Of a stretch of 64,000 bases of DNA, positions 51,885 through 58,960 are shown piece by piece. The notes beneath the pieces are model-generated. The model worked only from the letters and a program-made list of their open reading frames with translations, did not search any database and was not told the DNA's origin. This DNA comes from Myxococcaceae bacterium (GTDB lineage: Bacteria > Myxococcota_A > Polyangia > Polyangiales > Ga0077539): the NCBI GenBank assembly GCA_004297725.1, contig SCUS01000050.1:1-64000 (forward strand), written 5' to 3'. Every line of letters begins with the position of its first letter. The stretch's first letter is position 1. A program made the position numbers and the translations under genes.

Positions 51885-52334
51885 ATGAGCGCCACGATGG
51901 TTCGACGACAAGCAGGTCCGCAGTGGTACGCCGCGCGCGAGAAGGTGCGTCGGGCGAAGGCGCTCCGCCGTGAGATGACCCCCGCGGAGCGAACGCTCTG
52001 GCAAGCGTTACGTCGCAGGGGTGTGGGCGTCCGCGCGCGTCCGCAACACGTGCTGCTCGGGTGGATCGTGGACTTCTACCTCCCTGCCGCGATGCTCGTG
52101 ATCGAGGTGGACGGCGACATCCACGACCTTCAAGTCGACCAGGACGAACTCCGCACGGAGGCCCTGCGAAGCGCAGGCCTCAAGGTGCTGCGCGTCTCCA
52201 ACGACGAAGTGCACGACAACCTTCCCGCCGTGATCACGCTCATCGAAGCGCACTGTGCCTTGCACGCTCCCCAACGCCTCGCAGGGGAGCCCTCCGCTCC
52301 GGCTCCCCGCCCCCGCACTTGCCAGCGCCAGTAG
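51885..52334 (+). CDS. DUF559 (Vsr-like) endonuclease-fold protein
   Basis: 149 aa. The DUF559 pattern is complete: ALRREMTPAERTLWQALR, VRARPQHVLLGWIVDFYLP, LVIEVDGDIHD, RTEALRSAGLKVLRVSNDEV. It belongs to the PD-(D/E)xK/Vsr-like nuclease fold; the Asp (VDFY) and Glu-x-Asp (IEVDGD) are the likely metal ligands. The last 25 residues come from DNA repeats (52289-52315). No mutS or methylase lies nearby, so mismatch repair is not indicated. The gene is enclosed by the 57-bp inverted repeat and sits between two convergent housekeeping genes, so it looks like the cargo or mover of a small element. Confidence 0.88.
   Translation: MSATMVRRQAGPQWYAAREKVRRAKALRREMTPAERTLWQALRRRGVGVRARPQHVLLGWIVDFYLPAAMLVIEVDGDIHDLQVDQDELRTEALRSAGLKVLRVSNDEVHDNLPAVITLIEAHCALHAPQRLAGEPSAPAPRPRTCQRQ
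52289..52315. repeat. partial copy of the right inverted-repeat arm
   Basis: 27 bases identical to the first 27 bases of the right arm (52375 onward), lying in the 3' end of the DUF559 gene. The region to 52375 is filled with short cgctccgg-type repeats. Confidence 0.85.
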
Positions 52335-52374
52335 GCCGACCCGCTCCGGCCTTCCGCTCCGACCCTCCGCTCCG

Positions 52375-52431
52375 GCCCTCCGCTCCGGCTCCCCGCCCCC
52401 GAGGCGGGGGCGGGGCTGGGGGTGGGGGCCC
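52375..52431. repeat. right arm of the 57-bp inverted repeat flanking the DUF559 gene
   Basis: Ends ggggctgggggtgggggccc. Its last base is the first base of the acyl-CoA synthetase stop codon (52431-52433), so the element edge coincides with the end of that gene. One mismatch to the left arm. Confidence 0.9.
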
Positions 52432-53885
52432 TACCCCCTCCCCTTCAGCGCCGACTTCATCACCTTGCCCATCGCGTTGCGCGGCAGCTCGTCGAGCACG
52501 ACAAGCTCCCTCGGGCGCTTCACCTCCGCGAGCTTCACGTGCTCGCGCAGCTCGGCCAGCGTGAGCGACGCGCCCTCGCGCAGCGCCACCACGGCGCACA
52601 CCCGCTCGCCCCACTCCTCGTCGGCCACGCCCACCACCGCGACCTCGCGCACCGCGGGGTGGGCCTCGATCTGCTCCTCGATCTCCCTCGTCGAGAGCTT
52701 GTACGCGCCGACCTTCAGGATGTCCTGGCTGGCCCGGCCGACGATGCGCACGCAGCCGTCGTCGTCGAGCGTCACCACGTCGCCGGTGCGAAACCAGCGC
52801 GCCCCCTCGCCGTCCACCACGAAGCTCTCGGCGTCGGCGTCGGGGCGGTTCCAGTAGCCCTTCATGGTTCCGGGGGAGGACACCTGGAGCTCGTCGTCGA
52901 CCACGCGCACCCTCGTCCCTGGGACCGCCCACCCCACGGCCCCGGCGCGCCGCTCTCCCACCAGCGGGTTGGAGAGGGTGATGAGCGTCTCGCTCATGCC
53001 GTAGCGCTCCAGGATGGTGTGGCCCGTGCGGGCCTCGAAGGCGCGGAGGTGATCCGCCGAGAGGGCCGCCGAGCCGCAGGTCACCAGCCGCAGCGAGGAG
53101 AGCGCCGAGGCGCCCTCGTCGTCGAGCGCACCGAGCAGCCGGTGCACCATCGTCGGAACGCTCATGAACACCGTCGCTCCGCGCCTCGCGCCATCGACCA
53201 CCGCCGCGGGGGAGAAGCGGGGGACGAGGCGCACGCACGCGCCGCGAGAGAGGGCGCCCAGCAGGCACACGCAGAGCCCGTGCACATGGAAGAGCGGCAG
53301 CGCGTCGAGCACCACGTCGGAGGGGGCGAGGGCCCAGAGGTCCATGAGGGCGCCGATGCCTGCGGAGAGGCCCGCGACGGTGTGGGCGCAGCCCTTGGAG
53401 CGACCGGTGGTCCCGGAGGTGTAGATGAGCATCGCGAGGTCGTCGCCGTGGAGCGCGACGTCCGCGGCGTCGAGGGTCGAGGCGCCCTCCTCCAGCAGGG
53501 CGCGAGAGCTCACCACCGGGGCGCGCGCGGTCAGGTCGTGGAGCGCGGGGCAGGGCTCGTCCTCGATGACCAGCGAGGCGCCGCTGTCGGCGAGCACGTG
53601 GGCGAGCTCCTGCTCCTGGTAGCCGGGGTTGACCGGGACCACCACCACGCCGCGGCGCAGGCATCCCAGCAGGCAGAGCACGCCGTCGACGGAGGAGCGC
53701 AGCACCAGGGCCGCGCGGTCGCCCTTGGAGAGGCCCCGGCGGGCGAGCGCGGAGGCGACGTTGGCGCTGAGCTCGTCGAGCGCGGCGAAGGAGAGCGTGA
53801 GCTCGTCGAGGGCGAGGGCGGGCTGCGGGCCCCGCGCGTGGACGAAGCGGAGCAGCGGGTTCGATCCGTCGTGCATGGGGGGCAT
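52431..53885 (-). CDS. AMP-forming acyl-CoA synthetase (MatB/ACSF3-like)
   Basis: 484 aa from the ATG at 53885 (a second ATG lies 3 codons on). Motifs of the ANL superfamily: LIYTSGTTGRSKG (153-165), CGSAALSADHL, ERYGMSET (293-300), WFRTGDVVTLDDDGCVRIVGR and the C-terminal AMGKVMKSALKG with the catalytic Lys. The gate and hinge region (RASQDILKVGAYKLSTREIE) resembles malonyl-CoA/methylmalonyl-CoA ligases such as MatB. It would activate a carboxylic acid with ATP and CoA in the cytoplasm; the exact acid is not certain. The 57-bp inverted repeat abuts its stop. Confidence 0.9.
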   Translation of the reverse strand: MPPMHDGSNPLLRFVHARGPQPALALDELTLSFAALDELSANVASALARRGLSKGDRAALVLRSSVDGVLCLLGCLRRGVVVVPVNPGYQEQELAHVLADSGASLVIEDEPCPALHDLTARAPVVSSRALLEEGASTLDAADVALHGDDLAMLIYTSGTTGRSKGCAHTVAGLSAGIGALMDLWALAPSDVVLDALPLFHVHGLCVCLLGALSRGACVRLVPRFSPAAVVDGARRGATVFMSVPTMVHRLLGALDDEGASALSSLRLVTCGSAALSADHLRAFEARTGHTILERYGMSETLITLSNPLVGERRAGAVGWAVPGTRVRVVDDELQVSSPGTMKGYWNRPDADAESFVVDGEGARWFRTGDVVTLDDDGCVRIVGRASQDILKVGAYKLSTREIEEQIEAHPAVREVAVVGVADEEWGERVCAVVALREGASLTLAELREHVKLAEVKRPRELVVLDELPRNAMGKVMKSALKGRG

Positions 53886-54391
53886 CGTCGCCGATGGGCG
53901 GCGGGGCGGTCGAGCGGGTGCGGGTGGAGGGATAGAGGCTACGGGGTGGCGGGCTGCGGGGTGGGGGCGCCGTCGGCCTTCACGTTGACGAGCACCCGGT
54001 TGGCGAGCGACTCCATCCGGGCGAGCTGGGCGGGAAGGGGCTTGGAAGCGGGTTTGGAGGCGGGCTTGGAGGTGGATTTCTACGAGGGGGACTTCCTGGG
54101 GTTGGCCATCGGGTGTTGCTCCGGGGTGGACCGACGCAGCGGGGTCGGTGGAGGGGGAGGATGCAGGCAATGGGGGATGGCGACGGGGCGCCAAGGGGGT
54201 CCGTGGAAGGGGCCGAACGATCATGGAGGAAGGGTAGGCAGGGATGCGAGAGGGAGCCCGGGATGGCGTGGGGTTGGGGAGGGGGCTCGGTCGAAGCTCT
54301 GGCGGATCAAGGTGCACCTCGCGATGGGTGCGGCGAACCACCTCTCACTCACCGGCAGACCTCCAGGCCATCGTTCAGTGCCACGCCCACT
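53886..54391. other. 506-base region between the synthetase gene and the IS
   Basis: No complete gene. It includes a short open stretch on the minus strand (see 53939-54079) and imperfect 12-base ttggaggcgggc repeats. The rest shows no coding signal. Confidence 0.5.
53939..54079 (-). pseudogene. possible 3' remnant of a gene
   Basis: An open stretch of about 46 codons with three S-K-P-A-like units followed by a protein-like end (QLARMESLANRVLVNVKADG and a Pro/Thr tail) and a TAG at 53939. It is preceded by a stop in frame and has no start with an RBS except an internal ATG (MESLANRV). It may be the tail of a gene disrupted near the IS, or chance. Confidence 0.25.
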
Positions 54392-54410
54392 CCCAGGGCG
54401 AGCGCATGAG
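54392..54410. repeat. terminal inverted repeat of the IS, left
   Basis: 19 bases, perfect inverted match to 55613-55631. It lies just beyond the transposase stop. Confidence 0.85.
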
Positions 54411-54413
54411 AAG

Positions 54414-55571
54414 TCATGCGTTTTCGCCAAGTAGCAAGTGAGCGAGATAGGCATTGTCACACGCGGCGCGCTTGCTCTTGATCTTCACGCCCTTCTTGAG
54501 CGAGCCGTCGCGCCGCAAGAGCACGAGTGCGGCCCGACGCATCGCCGCGAGGTTCTCGGCTCCCTGCACGGCGCTCACGGAGCAGTCGTCCTCGCGCAAC
54601 TGCGCGTCGAGCACCCAGTGAAGTCCGTTCTCCACGCCCCAGTGTGCGAGGATGATCTCGCCGAACCGCTCCGGCGGCGCCTCGAGGTTTGAAACGTAGA
54701 ACTGGTCCTCCCGGGTGAGCTCGCCGTGCACCTCTCGAACGCGCGTCACACGAATCACCGAGCGGACACCGGGCAACTGTTCCTCGGTCACGCCCGCAGC
54801 CGCGGCGCTCGCCACGGCGATGTGGCGGACCTCCAATCGACCGTGAGCCTCCCTGGCACTCGCGGAGCGAGGAACCCCGTCGGGCTCGTTCGCCACCGGA
54901 ATGTCCTGAAAGAAGTGGGCGACGCGCTCATGCATCGCGCCCCGATTGCCCTTGAGCGAGCACAGCCACTGGGCCCCCTTCTCGACCATCAGCCCCATGT
55001 TCTCTCGGCAACAGCCGTTGGCGTCCGTGGTGAGGATCGCGCCGCGTACGTCCAGCCACTCCAGCATCGCGCGCGTCGCGTCGAGCTCGCCGGGCGCACC
55101 GGTGGTGCCCGTCATCCCGAGCAGGACGCGCGCCTCGCTGGCCCACACGTGCACCGGGTGCAGAGTCCGGTCGCTGTGGGTTCCGAGACCGCGCAGGGTC
55201 TTGCCGTCGATGGCCACCACGCGGTCCTTCAGGTCGTCCACGAGCGAGCGCATCCATGTCGACAGGCAGGCCCCGAAGGCCTGGGGTCGCAGCAGGCGGA
55301 AGACCCGTTGGAGCGTGTCCGCCGAGGGGACGCTAGCGCGCAGGTCGAGCCACCGCGAGAGCCAGTCGCGCTTGCCCTCCGCGATGGTCTCGATCTCATC
55401 CCATCCCTCGGCACCACAGAGCATCCCGACGAGGACGATGCCCACGATCGTCAGCAACGGGTGGGTGATCCGCGCCGCGGCGCGACGTGGTTCAGGCAGC
55501 GTTGCGAAGTGGACGAGCAGGGCGGGCTGCTTCGGCGTGCGCTTCGGCGCGATGCATCGGGAGCTCTGCAT
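54414..55571 (-). CDS. ISAs1-family transposase
   Basis: 385 aa, full length with no stop or frameshift. The N-terminal DDE_Tnp_1-associated domain (LVHFATLPEPRRAAARI; GMLCGAEGWDEIETIAEGK) is followed by the DDE catalytic domain with Asp122 (VVAIDGKTLRG), Asp183 (ILTTDANGCC) and Glu314 in HWGVENGLHWVLDAQLREDD. It cuts and joins the IS ends. All three catalytic residues are present, so the element may still be active. Confidence 0.95.
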   Translation of the reverse strand: MQSSRCIAPKRTPKQPALLVHFATLPEPRRAAARITHPLLTIVGIVLVGMLCGAEGWDEIETIAEGKRDWLSRWLDLRASVPSADTLQRVFRLLRPQAFGACLSTWMRSLVDDLKDRVVAIDGKTLRGLGTHSDRTLHPVHVWASEARVLLGMTGTTGAPGELDATRAMLEWLDVRGAILTTDANGCCRENMGLMVEKGAQWLCSLKGNRGAMHERVAHFFQDIPVANEPDGVPRSASAREAHGRLEVRHIAVASAAAAGVTEEQLPGVRSVIRVTRVREVHGELTREDQFYVSNLEAPPERFGEIILAHWGVENGLHWVLDAQLREDDCSVSAVQGAENLAAMRRAALVLLRRDGSLKKGVKIKSKRAACDNAYLAHLLLGENA

Positions 55572-55612
55572 GCGAGAAGGGGTACTACCGACCTCGCGGA
55601 AACTGAAGAGTC

Positions 55613-55631
55613 CTCATGCGCTCGCCCTGGG
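55613..55631. repeat. terminal inverted repeat of the IS, right
   Basis: 19 bases, the exact reverse complement of 54392-54410, about 40 bases before the transposase start, where it should also hold the transposase promoter. Confidence 0.85.
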
Positions 55632-55657
55632 CGAACGGGGGTGCAACCTGATTGGAC

Positions 55658-56092
55658 CTACGGTCGCTGAGGCGGTCCAGCATCCCAAGCATCGAGGCAC
55701 CGGTCCACGCATAAGCCTCTTGGAAGGCCACAAGTAGTCACACAGACATGCGAGCGGCCAAGTAGTTGAGGCAACAATGCGCGATAGGTCTGTCTCTCAG
55801 CCGCCCCGCCGTCACTCGAAACGATGGCTTCCATGGCCGCCTGCAACCGGTCATACGCTTCACATTCGGGAGTTCGGCGTTTGCACAAATCGAATGTTTC
55901 ACGACACGCACTCATGCAGGCACGGACAGTCTGGTGACCACGCCCAACCACACTCCCACCATCCAAAGGGGTGGGAGAAGGGGCGGAATGGCTTGTTGGC
56001 GTTCGTCGAGGAAACGCGGCCCCGCCACGACAACCCACAAACATCAGAGACGCGAGAGCCATCCGCAGCGACATTTCGGGAATAACGGTCAT
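55658..56092 (-). CDS. small Cys-rich lipoprotein of unknown function
   Basis: 144 aa from the ATG at 56092 (an ATG at 56074 is also possible). A hydrophobic leader ends in LMFVGC (lipid Cys21). The mature part contains two Cys clusters (CMSACRETFDLC; CVTTCGLPRGLCVDRC) separated by a helical stretch, so disulfide-linked helical hairpins are likely. It starts 13 bases after the 607-aa gene on the same strand and has the same lower GC, so it is probably the third gene of that operon. The IS inserted 26 bases past its stop. No family is recognised. Confidence 0.6.
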   Translation of the reverse strand: MTVIPEMSLRMALASLMFVGCRGGAAFPRRTPTSHSAPSPTPLDGGSVVGRGHQTVRACMSACRETFDLCKRRTPECEAYDRLQAAMEAIVSSDGGAAERQTYRALLPQLLGRSHVCVTTCGLPRGLCVDRCLDAWDAGPPQRP

Positions 56093-56105
56093 CACCAAAG
56101 GACCA

Positions 56106-57929
56106 TCAGGTCGATGGTTCCGTCAATTCTGGCGGAACCACACAACGCTCGTGAATCCAAAAATCCAGGTGATTTTCCCGCTCACTATTTCCGAGCGTCC
56201 TCAAGTCTGATGCTTGCAATAAGACCTCTGCAATCCTTGATTCCAGCGCATCGCGAGCCTGGTCCCACACGTTTTGACTGAAGCTAAAATCGCACGTATT
56301 AAAGGGAGAAGAAGACGACCCCACCCGCGTTGCGCTCTCGCACTCCTCCTTGCGTGCTCGCAAGCTATTGAGCGCATTTCGACCGGAGGCTGCAGCACTG
56401 GCGAGAGGGACCTGCACATCAGCCTCCCTTCCTACCCCAAGAGTAATACTATCGAGCGAAGCCTGAAGCGAGGCCGTAGCGTTGGAGATCAGGTCGCATG
56501 CTGGAATTCTCAGAGCCTCAGTGGGAAGTGTGGAAAGACATTCCCTGAGCGAAGCTACGCCCGGCGCCGACCTGCCCAAGATATTCCTCGCCTCACGAAG
56601 AGCACGGAGAATATTCAATGCGGTTTCGTAGGCGCGTTCTATCTCGCGGAATCTTTGCAGGTATGTTTCGCACCAAATTGACTTAGGCGGAGGGCGGATC
56701 CTCAACCAGTCTGGCAATCTCCAGTCCTGGCATAGCGGGCTGTCTTGGTTCCGCAAGCAATTGATCCGAAAGCAAATTCGCGGATGACGACGACACCAAG
56801 TCGGATCCGGCCTCGGCCACGGGAACCGCGGATCCAGGGGGCAGTGTCGACGTAGCTGCTCCCCTAACAACCGGTAGAGTTCGTTCATCAGGGCAGGCAC
56901 GACCCGCATCCGATTGCAGATATCATCGGCGGCGCTTCGGGCTGCGGCTGCCTGCTCATGGTTAGGGTTGGTATTCACACCGGGGGGGCACGTAACCGAG
57001 GCTCCTCTGGACAACGTGAGCAGACCCTGAGCCCCTCGAAAGCAAACGCAGTCAGTCTCCTCGGGAGAGTTGGGCGCAGTGTCGTTACAAGGCCACAAAG
57101 CTGACGGAGGAGCACACGCCGGAGATGGCGGATCGGGAGCATCCTCAGCGTGGCGGATTCTCTCATAGAGGTCGTTGATGGCCTTCTGCAAATCCCCGCA
57201 CCCGGTTTGCCCCAACGGTGATATGGGGAACGAAGGGTTTCCTTCAAAACGCCAGCCAGCCGCACCCCATGGCGACCAATCAGCCAGCCACCCAGGTGAA
57301 TACCCTTCCGAAATCTGGCTCACATCGGAAGGTATGTCGGACGACCAGGATCGCGGAAGCAGGATCCCCGCTGACGGGGGCAGGATGATCCCTCCATCAG
57401 ACCCACCACATTTCCCGCCGCAACCGCAACCACCGGCCTTGCTGGGTCCGCAGCCGCCCGACTTCTTCATCCCTGAGGGATGGTGGTCGTGCCCCGTCCC
57501 ACCCCCGCACTTCCCGCCGCAGCCACAGCCCCCTGGCTTCCCACCGCACCCGCCGCTCTTCGACCCGAGCCCACGACCCATGACCCCAGCGCCGGGCACG
57601 ATCTCATACGGCTTCGACTCCTGCGCCCTCCCGGTCATGCCAGCGGGCAGGATCTCGTACACCTTCCCCGTACGAGGAACGGTAGCGCCTCCTTGCGTCG
57701 GCAACGCCCCCACGGGGTCGTACGAAAGCCCGATTGCCTGTTTGCTGAACACCTTGGGCGTCGGCACACCCCTAGCGATCGATGACGCCCCCTTCGTCCA
57801 TCCTACGAGACCCTGCGCCGCAGTTCCCGCCTCTGGCAGGATCTCATGGGGCTTCGGCTCCTTCACGTCGCCAGCGCCCTTCATCGCGCTGCCGGTCATG
57901 TCCGCGGGCAGGATCTCGTAGGACTTCAT
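56106..57929 (-). CDS. unrecognised 607-aa protein with YEILP motifs and Cys-rich modules
   Basis: 607 aa; the start is certain (ATG at 57929, perfect AGGAGG 6-7 bases before). There is no signal peptide. Residues 2-115 hold a duplicated unit: KSYEILPADMTG (2-13) with KPHEILPEAG (26-35), then KVYEILPAGMTG (89-100) with KPYEIVPGAG (106-115). Residues 126-176 contain two Gly/Cys modules, each with GGCGCGGKCGG, around HDHH. Residues 244-596 are helical with 18 more Cys, including CRRHPRICFRINC (379-391). There are 26 Cys in total. The modules look suited to binding metal or forming cross-links, but no family or function is known to me. GC is clearly lower than in the flanks. Confidence 0.7.
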   Translation of the reverse strand: MKSYEILPADMTGSAMKGAGDVKEPKPHEILPEAGTAAQGLVGWTKGASSIARGVPTPKVFSKQAIGLSYDPVGALPTQGGATVPRTGKVYEILPAGMTGRAQESKPYEIVPGAGVMGRGLGSKSGGCGGKPGGCGCGGKCGGGTGHDHHPSGMKKSGGCGPSKAGGCGCGGKCGGSDGGIILPPSAGILLPRSWSSDIPSDVSQISEGYSPGWLADWSPWGAAGWRFEGNPSFPISPLGQTGCGDLQKAINDLYERIRHAEDAPDPPSPACAPPSALWPCNDTAPNSPEETDCVCFRGAQGLLTLSRGASVTCPPGVNTNPNHEQAAAARSAADDICNRMRVVPALMNELYRLLGEQLRRHCPLDPRFPWPRPDPTWCRRHPRICFRINCLRNQDSPLCQDWRLPDWLRIRPPPKSIWCETYLQRFREIERAYETALNILRALREARNILGRSAPGVASLRECLSTLPTEALRIPACDLISNATASLQASLDSITLGVGREADVQVPLASAAASGRNALNSLRARKEECESATRVGSSSSPFNTCDFSFSQNVWDQARDALESRIAEVLLQASDLRTLGNSERENHLDFWIHERCVVPPELTEPST

Positions 57930-57957
57930 CGTGAACCTCCTGGCCTCGACTCCGGCC

Positions 57958-58338
57958 TCAGCCCGACCACCCGCAGACGATGATCCGCACGGTCGCGTTC
58001 TGGTTGGCTGACACCCGAAACCGCCCGTACGCCGCGAGGTCGGCAGGTGCAGAAAGTGTCATGAACCCCGACGCCGGGAGGTCTGCGATCGCCGCGACGG
58101 CGACCGAGGCTGTGGTGCCAGTCGCCCAGGTGTTGTCCTGCACAGCATTGTTGTACTCGAAGATCACGCTGACCGTCGTGCTCGCCGCCGCGATCGCATC
58201 GACGATGATCTGCACTTTGAGCTTCTCGGCGCTGCCCAGCAAGGCGTTGAACTCCGTCCCGCTGACGTAGGTCGGCGCGCTGGTGGACACGCCGCCAATG
58301 GATTGATTGAACACCTCGACATTGAACAGTCGTGACAT
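57958..58338 (-). CDS. unrecognised 126-aa beta-rich protein
   Basis: 126 aa, ATG at 58338 with an AAAGGGG Shine-Dalgarno 7 bases upstream. There is no signal peptide or membrane segment. The sequence alternates in strand-like segments (LFNVEVFNQSI; KLKVQIIVDAI; TTVSVIFEYNN; RFRVSANQNATVRIIVCGW) separated by Gly/Ala/Ser/Thr-rich loops, suggesting a beta-sandwich of about eight strands, possibly a self-assembling or particle-coat-like subunit (inference). It is the first gene of the operon, 28 bases before the 607-aa gene. It has a single Cys near the C-terminus. Confidence 0.65.
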   Translation of the reverse strand: MSRLFNVEVFNQSIGGVSTSAPTYVSGTEFNALLGSAEKLKVQIIVDAIAAASTTVSVIFEYNNAVQDNTWATGTTASVAVAAIADLPASGFMTLSAPADLAAYGRFRVSANQNATVRIIVCGWSG

Positions 58339-58396
58339 CGAATGACCCCTTTCGAATGTAAAGACCTTCGACGCGCCCCAAGCACGTCGAGCCTCG

Positions 58397-58409
58397 ACCG
58401 TTCAACGGT
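58397..58409. promoter_or_regulatory. perfect 13-bp palindrome, candidate operator
   Basis: ACCGTT-C-AACGGT. It overlaps the proposed -10 (58407-58412) and the expected transcription start, the usual place for a repressor site. Confidence 0.55.
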
Positions 58410-58437
58410 AGACTCTCTCTCTCTCTCCCCCTGTCAA
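58407..58437 (-). promoter_or_regulatory. promoter with G5(AG)7 microsatellite spacer
   Basis: On the minus strand consensus TTGACA (58437-58432), then five G and seven AG repeats (19 bases), then TCTACC (58412-58407). The 19-base spacer is two longer than the optimum; losing one AG would restore 17. It precedes the 126-aa/607-aa operon, with a leader of about 60 bases. Confidence 0.5.
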
Positions 58438-58541
58438 GCGTGTCTCGGATTTATTCCATGCGTCTGCGCTGGCTCCGCGTCTCTCGTAGAGCGGTGGTCC
58501 GATGGGTTGAGTAGAGCGCCGCGGCGCGCGCCTCCCCGGTA

Positions 58542-58700
58542 CGACCGCGACGTCACCAGTCGCCGCCTCACCGGAGCGGAGCGACGGGGCGACCGCGACG
58601 TCACCAGTCGCCGCCTCACCGGAGCGGAGCGACGGGGCGACCGCGACGTCACCAGTCGCCGCCTCACCGGAGCGGAGCGACGGGGCGACCGCGACGTCAG
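58542..58700. repeat. 48-bp tandem repeats, direct orientation (3 copies plus a 15-base part)
   Basis: Unit begins cgaccgcgacgtcaccagtc and ends gagcggagcgacgggg. Copies at 58542, 58590 and 58638 look identical; the fourth is cut at cgaccgcgacgtcag. Both strands are open through the array because 48 is a multiple of three, but no gene is indicated. Confidence 0.92.
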
Positions 58701-58701
58701 C

Positions 58702-58790
58702 TCAATGCGGCCTCGTGGAATCAGCGGCTTCTCTCGACCGGGTTCGACCGCTTTCGGACTACCGAGCGTAGGGCCGCTGTGACGCACTGG
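58702..58790. other. 89-bp unique core between the two repeat arms
   Basis: This spacer separates the direct and inverted 48-bp repeats. It contains ctcgaccgggttcgaccgc and no gene. Together with the arms it could form a large cruciform or hairpin. Confidence 0.6.
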
Positions 58791-58902
58791 GCTGACGTCG
58801 CGGTCGCCCCGTCGCTCCGCTCCGGTGAGGCGACGACTGGTGACGTCGCGGTCGCCCCGTCGCTCCGCTCCGGTGAGGCGACGACTGGTGACGTCCCGGT
58901 CG
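58791..58902. repeat. 48-bp tandem repeats, inverted orientation (a 16-base part plus 2 copies)
   Basis: The array reads gctgacgtcgcggtcg (complement of the cut unit on the other side), then two full inverted 48-bp units with one changed base each relative to the direct copies (gcgacgactgg in place of gcggcgactgg) and ccc for cgc in the last. The layout is head-to-head with 58542-58700. Confidence 0.92.
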
Positions 58903-58960
58903 CTCCCCACCACTCCCCGCTCACGACCTCCGCCCTCCTCCCGCTCCGCCTCCCGCCCCT

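Larger units (their letters stand above)
54392..55631 (-). mobile_element. ISAs1-family insertion sequence, 1240 bp
   Basis: A single transposase gene lies between 19-bp perfect terminal inverted repeats, cccagggcgagcgcatgag at 54392-54410 and its complement at 55613-55631. Size and transposase fit ISAs1. The 8-10 bases outside the two ends do not match, so no target duplication can be seen; either the ends extend differently or a rearrangement followed insertion. It lies directly downstream of the unrecognised lower-GC operon. Confidence 0.88.

Noticed and set aside
51885..52334. Vsr mismatch-repair endonuclease beside a DNA methylase
   Set aside because: It is the DUF559 branch, with no dcm-like methylase or mutS gene nearby.
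58542..58902. CRISPR-like array of 48-bp repeats
   Set aside because: The units are directly adjacent with no variable spacers, and half are inverted. No cas genes are present.
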